Below are positions 1-7,944 of a stretch of DNA of 64,000 nt, piece by piece. This DNA is from Dechloromonas sp. (GTDB lineage Bacteria; Pseudomonadota; Gammaproteobacteria; Burkholderiales; Rhodocyclaceae), in NCBI GenBank assembly GCA_028687035.1, contig JAQUAX010000014.1:29831-93830 (forward strand), given 5' to 3'. The notes below the pieces were generated by a model. It did no database searches and was not told the DNA's origin. It saw only the letters and a program-made list of their open reading frames with translations. The position numbers and the translations under genes are program-made. The first letter of the stretch is position 1. Each line of letters begins with the position of its first letter.

Positions 1-1
1 G

Positions 2-487
<486 letters not shown>

Positions 488-509
488 GCGAAGCTTGTTC
501 CCGAACAGG

Positions 510-538
510 GGCGGGTGCGATTCGCACCCGCCTTTTTT
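510..538 (+). terminator. rho-independent terminator after lpdA
   Basis: A perfect GC-rich stem (GGCGGGTGCGA paired with TTCGCACCCGCC) is followed directly by six T residues. It lies 23 bases after the lpdA stop and separates it from zapE. Confidence 0.9.
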
Positions 539-583
539 ATTTGCGAAAATACCGCCTTTCCCCAACGCAGAAATCACCGACCG

Positions 584-1702
584 ATGCCCCACAAAAAACT
601 CAAGGTCGCCGCGCAGGGCATGCTCGACGCCTACCTGGGCCTGCTCGACAGCCGCGGTTACGTCGCCGATGCCGCCCAGATGGCGGCTGCCAACGCGCTG
701 CAGGCGCTTTACACGAATCTGCTGCATTTCAAGGTCAACCGCGGCAGCACGCTGAAGCGCCTGATCAATCCGCCGAAGCCGCCGAAGGGCGTGTATTTCT
801 GGGGCGGCGTCGGACGCGGCAAGAGCTTCCTGATGGACTGCTTCTACGATTCCGTGCCCTACCGCCGCAAGAAGCGCATCCACTTCCACGCCTTCATGCA
901 GCAGATCCACCGCGACCTCGAGCAGTTCAAGGGCGAGCCGGACCCGATGCTGAAGCTCGCCGAGCAGATCGGCCGCGAAACCCGCCTGCTGTGCTTCGAC
1001 GAATTCCACGTTTCCGACATCGCCGACGCGATGATCCTCGGCCGGCTGATGGAAGGCCTGTTCAACCAGGGCGTGATCCTGGTGATGACCTCGAACTACC
1101 CGCCGTCGATGCTCTACCCGAACGGCCTGCACCGCGAGAGCTTCCTGCCGACCATCGCGCTGCTTGAAAAGCACCTCGACGTGTTCGAGGTCGAGGCCGG
1201 CATCGACTACCGGCTGCGTGCGCTGGAGCAGGTCGAGATCTACCACCACCCGGCCGACGCCGCGGCGGAAGCCAAGATGCTCGACTATTTCCGGATGGTT
1301 GCCGGCGAGGAGGGGAAGAAGGGCGGCCACATCGACGTGCTCGATCGGAAGATCGACACGCTGCGCCGCGGCAACGGCGTCATCTGGTTCGACTTCCGCA
1401 CGCTGTGCGGCGGCCCGCGCTCGCAGAACGACTACCTCGAGATTTCGCGCAGCTACCACACGGTACTGTTGTCGCACATCCCGAAGATGACCGTGCACCA
1501 GGCTTCGGAAGCGCGCCGCTTCACGTGGCTGGTCGACGTGTTCTACGATCACAAGGTCAAGCTGATCGCGACCGCCGACTGCGCGGCCGACGAACTGTAC
1601 ACCGAGGGCACGCAGGCCAGCGAGTTCAAGCGGACCGTGTCGCGCCTGACCGAGATGAATTCCAAGGAATACCTGGCGTTGCCGCACATTCCGTCGGAGT
1701 GA
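584..1702 (+). CDS. zapE: cell division protein ZapE (AFG1-family ATPase)
   Basis: 372-residue AFG1/ZapE-family P-loop ATPase. In Escherichia coli ZapE associates with the Z ring and is needed under low oxygen or stress; the mitochondrial homologue AFG1/LACE1 helps clear oxidised proteins. Visible motifs: Walker A 'GGVGRGKS' at residues 74-81, Walker B-like 'LLCFDEFHVSDIADAM' at about 135-150, sensor-type 'VMTSNYPP', and the C-terminal 'RFTWLVDVFYD' block of the family. The ATG at 584 gives the usual family N terminus (MPHKKLK); the frame is open further upstream but that part overlaps the lpdA terminator. The next gene starts 10 bases after the stop. Confidence 0.92.
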   Translation: MPHKKLKVAAQGMLDAYLGLLDSRGYVADAAQMAAANALQALYTNLLHFKVNRGSTLKRLINPPKPPKGVYFWGGVGRGKSFLMDCFYDSVPYRRKKRIHFHAFMQQIHRDLEQFKGEPDPMLKLAEQIGRETRLLCFDEFHVSDIADAMILGRLMEGLFNQGVILVMTSNYPPSMLYPNGLHRESFLPTIALLEKHLDVFEVEAGIDYRLRALEQVEIYHHPADAAAEAKMLDYFRMVAGEEGKKGGHIDVLDRKIDTLRRGNGVIWFDFRTLCGGPRSQNDYLEISRSYHTVLLSHIPKMTVHQASEARRFTWLVDVFYDHKVKLIATADCAADELYTEGTQASEFKRTVSRLTEMNSKEYLALPHIPSE

Positions 1703-1712
1703 GGGAAAAACG

Positions 1713-2516
1713 ATGAAATCCGCCTGCCGCTGGTTGTTGACCGCGTTGATCCTTGCCTGGAGCGGCCTGCTCCTCGCGCAATCGATGGAAATCCTGCAAC
1801 TTCGCAGCCGCAGCGTCGACGAAGTGCTGCCGGCGCTGCTGCCGCTGGTCGAACCCGGCGGCACGCTGACCGGAATGAACGACCAGCTGTTCCTGAAAGC
1901 TTCGCCGGCCAACCGCGCCGAAATCCGGCGTGCGCTGGCGGCGCTCGACAAGCCACAGCGCCGGCTGGTGATCCGGATCGCGCACGACCGCCAGGCCGAG
2001 GAGTCGGCGCGCGGCGCCGGGGCGACCGGCCAGGTCACGCTGGGCGCCACCCGCCGCGTCGAGGGGCAGGCCGCCGTGTGGGACACGCGCAGCGTGCGCG
2101 GCGAACGTTCGGCGCAGATGGTGCAGACCGTCGATGGCGGGCGCGCCTACATCCAGGTCGGTCGCTCGCTGCCGATCCCGATGCGCCAGACCGTCGTCGG
2201 TCCCGGCGGCATCGTGGTCAGCGAGACGGTCGTCCAGCGCGACATCGGCAGCGGCTTCTATGCGATGCCGCGGGTCAACGGCGAGCGGGTGACGATAGAC
2301 ATCGCGCAGCAGGCCGAAAGCATCGACCACCGCGTTGCCGGCGGCGTCCAGGGGCAGCGCCTGGCGACCACGGTCAGCGGGCGCCTCGGCGAATGGATCG
2401 AACTCGGCGGCAGTGGCCGTCAGGCCGCGGGACGGCAGGGCGGCGGCTTCAGCGTCGGGACCGGCGACGTGCGCGACAACCGCTCGATCTGGCTGATGGT
2501 CGAGGAGGCCGACTAG
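1713..2516 (+). CDS. exported secretin N-domain-like protein
   Basis: 267 residues with a clear signal peptide (MKSACRWLLTALILAWSGLLLAQS). The mature start, 'MEILQLRSRSVDEVLPALLPLVEPGG...', looks like the short NolW/N-domain of type II and III secretin proteins ('ANRAEIRRALAALDKPQRRLVI'), but the protein is far too short for a secretin and has no pore domain. The rest is Gly/Arg-rich beta-type sequence with no motif I recognise. Probably a periplasmic protein, possibly lipid- or pilus-related. It is likely co-transcribed with zapE (10-base gap, GAGGGA ribosome site). Its stop shares the palindrome CTAG with the stop of the convergent gene. Function unknown. Confidence 0.75.
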   Translation: MKSACRWLLTALILAWSGLLLAQSMEILQLRSRSVDEVLPALLPLVEPGGTLTGMNDQLFLKASPANRAEIRRALAALDKPQRRLVIRIAHDRQAEESARGAGATGQVTLGATRRVEGQAAVWDTRSVRGERSAQMVQTVDGGRAYIQVGRSLPIPMRQTVVGPGGIVVSETVVQRDIGSGFYAMPRVNGERVTIDIAQQAESIDHRVAGGVQGQRLATTVSGRLGEWIELGGSGRQAAGRQGGGFSVGTGDVRDNRSIWLMVEEAD

Positions 2517-3121
2517 GCCGGGCGGACCACGAACACCGCGTCGTCGGCGCCGTGCTCGACGAGCAGGCGGCGGACGCGGTCCTGCCACAGCTGGCTGAAC
2601 AGCGCGCGGGTTTCGGCCGATGCGCTGCCGTCGAGGCAGTCGGCGAGCAGCCCGGACAGCGCGGGCGGTGCCGGAACGCGTTCGGGGCAGGCCTGCGCAT
2701 CGACGCGGCGGCCGTCGTCGAGGCGCGTGAAGCGCATCGCCAGCGGCAGGTCCGCGCCGAACGAAAGCCGGCCGCGCCGCGCGAAGCGGCCGGCCAGTCC
2801 CTTGAAACCGCCGTCCCCGGCGGCGCCGGTCAGCATCGACACGACGGCGGCGACGACGCCGGTGACCCCGGCGTCCTGGCGGTCGCGGAACTCGACCCGG
2901 ATCGCGCCGCGTTCCGGCAGCGAATCCGGATACAGCGCGGCGAGCGCGCGGCAGGTCAGCCCGTAGGCGGCGGCGACGGTCGGGCAGGAGTGCCCGGCCA
3001 GCTTGACGACGTCCAGGTAACGGTATTCGATGCGCCCGTCGTCGCTGGCGCCGAGAAATCCGGCCAGCGGGTCGTGCACCGCGAGCGGCGGGATCGCGTC
3101 GAAAAAGGCGGGGTGGCTCAT
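2513..3121 (-). CDS. FmdE-like protein of the nsrR operon
   Basis: 202 residues. The stretch 'YLDVVKLAGHSCPTVAAAYGLTCRALAALYP' resembles the metal-binding start of the FmdE family (formylmethanofuran dehydrogenase subunit E-like, normally 'GHxCPG' with a helix after it). The Gly-rich middle 'VVSMLTGAAGDGGFKGLAGRF' also fits that fold. No methanofuran pathway is visible here, so the name describes fold, not function. It is the last gene of a leftward operon: its ATG overlaps the stop of the phosphatase gene (ATGA), and that gene in turn overlaps nsrR. This position suggests a role in the response to nitric oxide or metal-sulfur damage, which is inference. The family call is moderate. Confidence 0.6.
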   Translation of the reverse strand: MSHPAFFDAIPPLAVHDPLAGFLGASDDGRIEYRYLDVVKLAGHSCPTVAAAYGLTCRALAALYPDSLPERGAIRVEFRDRQDAGVTGVVAAVVSMLTGAAGDGGFKGLAGRFARRGRLSFGADLPLAMRFTRLDDGRRVDAQACPERVPAPPALSGLLADCLDGSASAETRALFSQLWQDRVRRLLVEHGADDAVFVVRPA

Positions 3122-3630
3122 GCCGGTTCTCCTGCGGGCGGGGTGTCGACCGGCCGACCGGCGGCGAGCGCGGTAAGCAGTCCTGCGGCGGCGTCCTCGA
3201 GCATGTCGAATACCGCGTCGAAGGACGCGCCCAGGCTCAGGTAGGGATCGGGGACGTCATCGTCGCGGTGTTGTGTCGCGTGGTGCGTCAGCAGTTCGAC
3301 ACGCGCGTCCGGACGGTTCGACAGCGCCGCCATCCGCTGCAATTCCTCGAGCACGCCGCGGTCGATGGCCAGGATCAGGTCGAAATACTCGAAATCCTGC
3401 CAGGCGATCCGGCGGGCGCGGTGTGCCGCCAGGCAGTAGCCGCGGGTCAGCGCGGCGCGCGCGGTGCGCGTTTCGACGCCCTCGCCGAGGTGGTAGGCGT
3501 GGGTGCCGGCCGAATCGACCTCGATCCGCCGGTCCAGCCCGTGGCGTTCGAGCCGACGGCGCAGCACGGCCTCGGCGGCCGGCGAGCGGCAGATGTTGTT
3601 GCGGCAGACGATCAGGATGCGGCGGTTCAT
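3118..3630 (-). CDS. low-molecular-weight protein tyrosine phosphatase
   Basis: 170 residues. The N terminus 'ILIVCRNNICRSPAAE' holds the Cys-x5-Arg-Ser active-site loop of low-molecular-weight PTPs, with Asn where many members have Gly (CxGNxCRS). The general-acid loop is present as 'DDDVPDPYL' (DPY). Family members remove phosphate from tyrosine or, in some bacteria, from arginine residues, often on regulators of capsule and exopolysaccharide. This one is in the middle of the nsrR operon, overlapping both neighbours by four bases (ATGA), rather than beside a tyrosine kinase as is common. The alternative reading as an arsenate reductase is less likely because the DPY acid loop is intact. Confidence 0.88.
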   Translation of the reverse strand: MNRRILIVCRNNICRSPAAEAVLRRRLERHGLDRRIEVDSAGTHAYHLGEGVETRTARAALTRGYCLAAHRARRIAWQDFEYFDLILAIDRGVLEELQRMAALSNRPDARVELLTHHATQHRDDDVPDPYLSLGASFDAVFDMLEDAAAGLLTALAAGRPVDTPPAGEPA

Positions 3631-4085
3631 GCGGCCGCTCCGGCGGTTCGCGCCGCGTCCGGAAACAGGCGGACCAGTTCGCGCTCGTTGACCACCAGGT
3701 CGGCCAGCGTATAGGTGTCGAGCGTCGCGTAGAGCTGCTCGAAGGCGATCCCGAGGATGCCGGCCAGCCGGCACGACGGCGCGATCCGGCAGGCGCTCGC
3801 GTCGCTCGAGAAGCACTCGACGATCGCCGCTTCCCCCTCGCTGGCCCGGACCAGCGTGCCCAGCCGGATGTCGCCCGGCGCCCGCATCAGCCGGACGCCG
3901 CCGCCCTTGCCGCGCAGCGATTCGATCAGGCCGTCGCGGGCCAGCTTGTGCACGACCTTCATCAGGTGGTTTTCCGAAATGCCGTAGGCGCGGGCCATCT
4001 CCGGGATGGTCGCCAGGCGGCCCGGGTGCAGCGCCAGGTACATCAGCACGCGCAAGGTGTAGTCGGTGAAGGCGGTCAGGCGCAT
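3627..4085 (-). CDS. nsrR: Rrf2-family nitric-oxide-sensing repressor NsrR
   Basis: 152-residue Rrf2 regulator with an N-terminal winged helix ('MRLTAFTDYTLRVLMYLALHP') and the wing segment 'GKGGGVRLMR'. The three iron-sulfur ligands lie in 'VECFSSDASACRIAPSC', the arrangement typical of betaproteobacterial NsrR and different from IscR (evenly spaced Cys). NsrR binds an Fe-S cluster that nitric oxide destroys, releasing repression of nitric-oxide detoxification genes. Here nnrS and a hemerythrin gene are transcribed divergently and an NsrR-like palindrome lies in the intergenic region. It leads an operon with the phosphatase and FmdE-like genes and probably regulates itself. Confidence 0.87.
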   Translation of the reverse strand: MRLTAFTDYTLRVLMYLALHPGRLATIPEMARAYGISENHLMKVVHKLARDGLIESLRGKGGGVRLMRAPGDIRLGTLVRASEGEAAIVECFSSDASACRIAPSCRLAGILGIAFEQLYATLDTYTLADLVVNERELVRLFPDAARTAGAAA

Positions 4086-4130
4086 CGGGGAAAACCGGGA
4101 TTGCGTTCGGCGGGACGCAATGATAATTTG

Positions 4131-4153
4131 AACATGTACAAATTATACATCTT
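4131..4153. promoter_or_regulatory. NsrR-type operator
   Basis: An 11-1-11 palindrome: left half AACATGTACAA, centre A, right half TTATACATCTT. The right half read on the minus strand (AAGATGTATAA) matches the published NsrR half-site AAGATGYATTT at 9 of 11 positions and the left half at 8 of 11; the two halves match each other at 9 of 11. It lies 46 bases from the nsrR start and 10 bases before the rightward operon, and overlaps a possible -10 (TATACA, 4144-4149). TTGAA-N4-TACAA at 4128-4141 could also be read as a degraded FNR/DNR box. Confidence 0.75.
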
Positions 4154-4162
4154 AAGACCCCC

Positions 4163-4492
4163 ATGTCTGCCGACCTGCCTGCCTTCCCGCCGCCCGATCC
4201 CGATCGGCTTCGCCTTCTGCTGCGCCAGGTGGTCGACCCGGAAATCGGCCTGAACATCGTCGACCTCGGCCTCGTCTATGGCGTCGAGGTCGCGCCGGAG
4301 CGCGTGCGGATCGCGCTGACCATGACCTCGCCGGCCTGTCCGCTCAGCGACGTCGTCATCGCCGACGTCGAGGCGGCGCTGGCGCCGGCGCTGCCGGAAA
4401 CCTGGCGGCTCGACGTCGATCTGGTCTGGGAGCCGCCTTGGGAGCCGTCGATGATCCAGCCGGAAGCCCGCGCCAAGCTGGGCTGGAGCTGA
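4163..4492 (+). CDS. MIP18/DUF59 metal-sulfur cluster assembly protein
   Basis: 109 residues with 'LRQVVDPEIGLNIVDLGLVYGV' and 'MTSPACPLSDVVIADVEAAL', the two hallmark blocks of MIP18/SufT/PaaD-type proteins. Such proteins help load or repair Fe-S clusters; the Cys in 'SPACPLS' is the conserved one. First gene of the rightward NsrR-controlled operon, four bases before nnrS. Nitric oxide attacks Fe-S clusters, so a cluster-repair role fits the context (inference). There is no clear Shine-Dalgarno before the ATG, and the operator ends only nine bases upstream, so the leader is very short. Confidence 0.85.
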   Translation: MSADLPAFPPPDPDRLRLLLRQVVDPEIGLNIVDLGLVYGVEVAPERVRIALTMTSPACPLSDVVIADVEAALAPALPETWRLDVDLVWEPPWEPSMIQPEARAKLGWS

Positions 4493-4496
4493 CGCG

Positions 4497-5585
4497 ATGG
4501 GGCTCGGCGAATTGCCGCCGGCGGCCCGCCTGCCGCTGCTGCTGATGGGCATGGTCGCGCTGGCGGTCGGCGTGCTGGCCGGCCTGGCCCGGCTCGGCCT
4601 CGCGGTCCCGGCGCTGGCCGGGGCGCAGGCCGGCAGCCACGGCGCGCTGATGGTCGCGGCCTTTTTCGGCACCGTGATCGGCCTCGAACGCGCGGTCGCG
4701 CTGCGCCGCCCGTGGCCCTACCTGGCGCCCCTCGCCGCCGGTCTCGGCGGCATCGCGCTGCTCGCCGGCGCGCCCGGCGGACTGGCTCCGGCGGCCTTCG
4801 GGCTGGCCGGCGCGGTGTTCGTCGCAGCCAGTGTCGCGGTCTACCGCCGCCTGCCGCGCATTTTCACCTTCTGCCTGCTGGCCGGAGCCGCCGCGTGGCT
4901 GGCCGGCAACCTCGTCTGGCTGGCCGGCGGCGCGATTCCGGCCGCCGTGCCGTTCTGGATGGCTTTCCTGGTGCTGACCATCGCCGGCGAACGCCTGGAG
5001 CTGACCCGCTTCCTGCCGCCGCGGCGTTTCGCCACGCCGCTGTTCGGCGGGCTGCTCGCCGCCGTCGCCGGCGCCTGCCTGCTGCATCCCTTGGCGCCGG
5101 AAACCGGCAGCCGGGCGCTGGCCGCCGCCTGCCTCGGGCTGGCGGCCTGGCTGGTCCGCTACGACATCGCGCGCCACGGCATCAAGCAGCAGGGGCTGAC
5201 CCGCTTCACCGCGGCCTGCCTGCTGTCCGGCTATGTCTGGCTGGCCGCCGGCGCCGCGCTCGGCATCGCCGGCGCCTTCGAGCCCGGGCATCCGTGGCGC
5301 GACGCCGCGTTGCACGCGATCTTCGTCGGTTTCGTGTTCTCGATGGTGATCGGTCACGCGCCGATCATCTTCCCGGCCGTGATGCGGGTCCGGATTCCCT
5401 ACCATCCGGCGTTCTACCTGCCGCTCGCGCTGCTGCACCTGTCGCTGTTCGTCCGCGTCGCCGGCCTGCTCGCCGGCAGTCCGGGCTGGCAGGGCCGGGG
5501 GGCGGCGCTGAACGCTGCGGCCCTGCTGGTCTTCGTGCTGACCCTGCTCGGCAGCGTGGTCCGTGGCCGGGGAGCGGCGCGATGA
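4497..5585 (+). CDS. nnrS: NnrS family membrane protein
   Basis: 362 residues, almost entirely hydrophobic, with about twelve predicted membrane helices. Blocks such as 'SHGALMVAAFFGTVIGLERAVAL', 'HAIFVGFVFSMVIGHAPIIFPAV' and 'YHPAFYLPLALLHLSLFVRV' fit the NnrS family, whose conserved His/Met residues are thought to bind haem or copper. NnrS protects cells against nitrosative stress and is typically under NsrR or NnrR control. It begins four bases after the MIP18-type gene and overlaps the hemerythrin gene (ATGA), so the three are one operon. Confidence 0.9.
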   Translation: MGLGELPPAARLPLLLMGMVALAVGVLAGLARLGLAVPALAGAQAGSHGALMVAAFFGTVIGLERAVALRRPWPYLAPLAAGLGGIALLAGAPGGLAPAAFGLAGAVFVAASVAVYRRLPRIFTFCLLAGAAAWLAGNLVWLAGGAIPAAVPFWMAFLVLTIAGERLELTRFLPPRRFATPLFGGLLAAVAGACLLHPLAPETGSRALAAACLGLAAWLVRYDIARHGIKQQGLTRFTAACLLSGYVWLAAGAALGIAGAFEPGHPWRDAALHAIFVGFVFSMVIGHAPIIFPAVMRVRIPYHPAFYLPLALLHLSLFVRVAGLLAGSPGWQGRGAALNAAALLVFVLTLLGSVVRGRGAAR

Positions 5586-5983
5586 AACGTTCGGCATCCC
5601 TGCTCAAGCTGTCGCGCGAACACCACGTCGCGCTCGGCATCGCGCTGCATATCGACCGGGCGGCCGATCCGGCGGCGCGGACGCGGCTGCTCGAGGCCTT
5701 CCCGCGGCGCTTCCGCGACGAGCTCGATCCGCATTTCCGGGAAGAGGAGGACGAGCTGCTGCCGCGCCTGGCCGCGGTCGGGCTGGACGAACTGGTCGGG
5801 CGGACGCTGGACGAGCACCGGCGGATGCGGGCGCTGGCCAGCCGGGTCGAGGCCGGCGACTGGCCGGCGCTGCAGGAACTGGGCGATCTGCTGCGCGCCC
5901 ATGTCCGCTTCGAGGAGCGGGAATTGTTCGTGGCGGCCGAGCGGGTGCTGGCCGCCGGCGATTTCGCGTCGGCCGGCAGCTGA
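5582..5983 (+). CDS. hemerythrin-domain protein
   Basis: 133 residues with the hemerythrin HHE pattern: 'REHHVALGIALHID' near residue 14, 'HFREEEDELLPRL' near 50, 'DEHRRMRAL' near 78 and 'HVRFEERELFVAAE' near 105. These supply the His/Glu ligands of a di-iron site that can bind oxygen or nitric oxide. Proteins of this type act as nitric-oxide or oxygen sinks or in repair of iron centres (as in YtfE/RIC). ATGA overlap with nnrS makes it the last gene of the NsrR-controlled operon; it converges with the acyltransferase gene 15 bases later. Confidence 0.88.
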   Translation: MKRSASLLKLSREHHVALGIALHIDRAADPAARTRLLEAFPRRFRDELDPHFREEEDELLPRLAAVGLDELVGRTLDEHRRMRALASRVEAGDWPALQELGDLLRAHVRFEERELFVAAERVLAAGDFASAGS

Positions 5984-5998
5984 GTTCCGGTGCCGCTT

Positions 5999-6946
5999 TC
6001 AGGTCGGCGCGACCGCCATTGTTTCGGCCGGGCGCGGGCCGTATTCCCCTTGGCGATAGGCCGGGAAGTATGCGCAGTCGCTGCTGCTGCCGGCTTGCCT
6101 GCAGAGCGCCAGATAGGCGTCGCGATCGAGGACCGCGCCGAGCATCCAGGAGGTCTCGCAGTGCGTCGACCAGCCGCGCTTGTAGCTGGCGAGGCCATCG
6201 TCGCCGGGCTGACCTCCGCCCCAGTAGATTTTTTCGCTCCGGCCGGAGAGGTGTTCAAGCGCCAGCCAGTCGAGCAGATAGGACGCTCCGTTCCGGTAGC
6301 CCTCGTCGTCGAAGGCGGTCAGGTGGGCGTACGCGATGTTGTCCTGAAGCATCAGGATCAGGGCGCCGACCGTCCGTCCGCCGGACAGCGCACGCAGCAG
6401 CAGCACGCCGGGCTGCGCCAGCAGTTCCGTAAAAGCGGCACGGGAAAAGCGGCGCAGGTCACGGATCGCATGCCGCTCGATCAGCTTTTCGTACAGACGG
6501 ACCCAGTCGTCCAGATGATCGAGCGGACGGTCGACGACTTCAGCTTCCAGCCGGCGTGCCGCCCGACGCACCTCGTAGGCGTGATGCCGGGAAATGATCT
6601 GCGCGGGGGACCGGTCGAGGCGGGCGACGTAGTGGGCGGTGAACGGACGCGCCACGTCGAACGGCTTCAGCCAGGTATCGTCCGGCGGCTGCCAGCGGGG
6701 CTCGGCGATCAACAGAAGGCTGCTCAGGCCGTGGCGGCGAAGTCCGGCCAGTTCATCGGGTAGCGCCGACCAGTCAGCGCAGCTGAACAGCGGGTAGGGC
6801 CCCATTGCATCGCGCTGCGCCGTGCCCGGGATCGTGCGCTCGATGATCCAGCCCCCGGCCTGTTCCAGCGGCAGCGGCCGGCCGACGCCGGTGAAGCTGC
6901 GGGCGTAGCCGGGTGCTCGGTAGCCGGCGAATTCGCGATGACTCAT
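5999..6946 (-). CDS. FemAB/GNAT-type acyltransferase
   Basis: 315 residues. The C-terminal half has the GNAT fold seen in FemAB- and BioF2-like proteins: 'GVLLLRALSGGRTVGALILMLQDNIAYAHLTAFDDEGYRNGASYLLDWLALEHL...', followed by 'KIYWGGGQPGDDGLASYKRGWS', similar to the 'G...GLxxFKxxFG' close of this group. Such enzymes transfer acyl or amino-acyl groups to cell-envelope sugars or peptides. Its ATG overlaps the stop of the formyltransferase gene (ATGA), so the two are translationally coupled and probably modify the same molecule. The substrate is unknown; an envelope polysaccharide is a reasonable guess. Confidence 0.65.
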   Translation of the reverse strand: MSHREFAGYRAPGYARSFTGVGRPLPLEQAGGWIIERTIPGTAQRDAMGPYPLFSCADWSALPDELAGLRRHGLSSLLLIAEPRWQPPDDTWLKPFDVARPFTAHYVARLDRSPAQIISRHHAYEVRRAARRLEAEVVDRPLDHLDDWVRLYEKLIERHAIRDLRRFSRAAFTELLAQPGVLLLRALSGGRTVGALILMLQDNIAYAHLTAFDDEGYRNGASYLLDWLALEHLSGRSEKIYWGGGQPGDDGLASYKRGWSTHCETSWMLGAVLDRDAYLALCRQAGSSSDCAYFPAYRQGEYGPRPAETMAVAPT

Positions 6947-7899
6947 TGTCTGGTTCTGGATACGGGAAGGAAGTCGACCGCGACGACCGCCAGCCACTGG
7001 TCGTCGGCGCAGCGGAAACACAGTGGGTCGCCGGGGCGGGCTGCCCGCACACCGGTCACCGCGAGCCAACGGCCGTCGATCCGGACATGCAGCCGGATGA
7101 AGGCGTGCAGCCGGCGTCGCCATTCGGCGGCCGACAGTCGGCCGGGGTCATCGATCCGGGTGGCCAGTTCGTGGGCGTGACGGTTGTGCTCGCCGGCCAT
7201 GCCGGACTGCGGGCGCCCGGCCCGGTTCTCCGACAGGGCGCGGAGCAGTTCGGGCAAGCGCTGCGCTGCGGCGTGCGCCTTGCGCCATTCGAGCTGGGCC
7301 GGAGTGTCCTCGGCACGGACCGCGACCTCGCCTTCGATCAGCAGGTTGCCGCTGTCGATGCCGTCGTCCATCCGGTGAAAGCAGTAGCCGCTGGTCGAGG
7401 CGGCCTGGTACAGCGACCAGTTGCTGGCGCGCAGGCCACGGAAGCGCGGCAGGCTGCCGTTGTGGTAATTGGCTGCGACGGCGAACTGGGCAAGCAGTTC
7501 GGGGCCGAAACGTTTCTGGCAATACAGGTTCAGGGAAAGCCCGCAGCGGAACTCTTCGTTCAGTCGGGCGACGATTTCCGGATGGTTCGGATCGTCGTCG
7601 GGCAGGAAGACGAGGCTCATGCCCTTGCGCCGGGCGAGCCGGGCCAGCGATAGCGGCGGCTGACGCAAGGCGCTTTCCCAGCGCCCGGTACCGCGCGCAA
7701 GCTGTACCAGCCGGTCGCGCAGCCGGGCGGCCCAGTCCGCCCAGGAGCCGGCATGGCGGGCCGATTCCGGCAACAGAACGACCGGGCAGTGCAACTCGCC
7801 GGCATTGCCGAAAGCAGCCAGCGTTGCCGGCAGCAGGATGCGCGCGGCGATGTCGCGCGGATCGGCGAAGAGGGCGAGGCGGCGTCTGCGGTCGTCCAT
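6943..7899 (-). CDS. formyltransferase-domain protein (not Fmt)
   Basis: 318 residues with a formyl-transferase N-domain. The catalytic triad region is intact: 'NYHNGSLPRFRG' (Asn144 and His146 by count) and 'DDGIDSGNLL' (about residues 178-187), matching the N-x-H...D pattern of tRNA formyltransferase, GART and sugar-amine formyltransferases. The C-terminal part is not the tRNA-binding barrel of Fmt and looks like 'MRRxHAFIRLHVRIDGRWLAVTG', a short methionyl-formyltransferase-like tail. A 10-formyl-THF-dependent transfer to an amino sugar is plausible given the coupled acyltransferase, but that is inference. A GC-rich hairpin lies just upstream of the start. Confidence 0.7.
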   Translation of the reverse strand: MDDRRRRLALFADPRDIAARILLPATLAAFGNAGELHCPVVLLPESARHAGSWADWAARLRDRLVQLARGTGRWESALRQPPLSLARLARRKGMSLVFLPDDDPNHPEIVARLNEEFRCGLSLNLYCQKRFGPELLAQFAVAANYHNGSLPRFRGLRASNWSLYQAASTSGYCFHRMDDGIDSGNLLIEGEVAVRAEDTPAQLEWRKAHAAAQRLPELLRALSENRAGRPQSGMAGEHNRHAHELATRIDDPGRLSAAEWRRRLHAFIRLHVRIDGRWLAVTGVRAARPGDPLCFRCADDQWLAVVAVDFLPVSRTRQ

Positions 7900-7916
7900 C
7901 CGGGGCGTCGTCGGCG

Positions 7917-7938
7917 GCCCGCCCCGGGCGGGGCGGGC
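7917..7938 (-). terminator. GC hairpin between metY and the formyltransferase operon
   Basis: A perfect nine-base-pair stem (GCCCGCCCC with GGGGCGGGC, four-base loop) lies seven bases after the metY stop. There is no T-tract on either side, so it is a weak candidate for a terminator and may only slow the polymerase or protect the mRNA 3' end. Confidence 0.35.
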
Positions 7939-7944
7939 GGTCGA

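Noticed and set aside
7917..7938. Confident rho-independent terminator for metY
   Set aside because: The stem is perfect but there is no T-tract, so it is only listed with low confidence.
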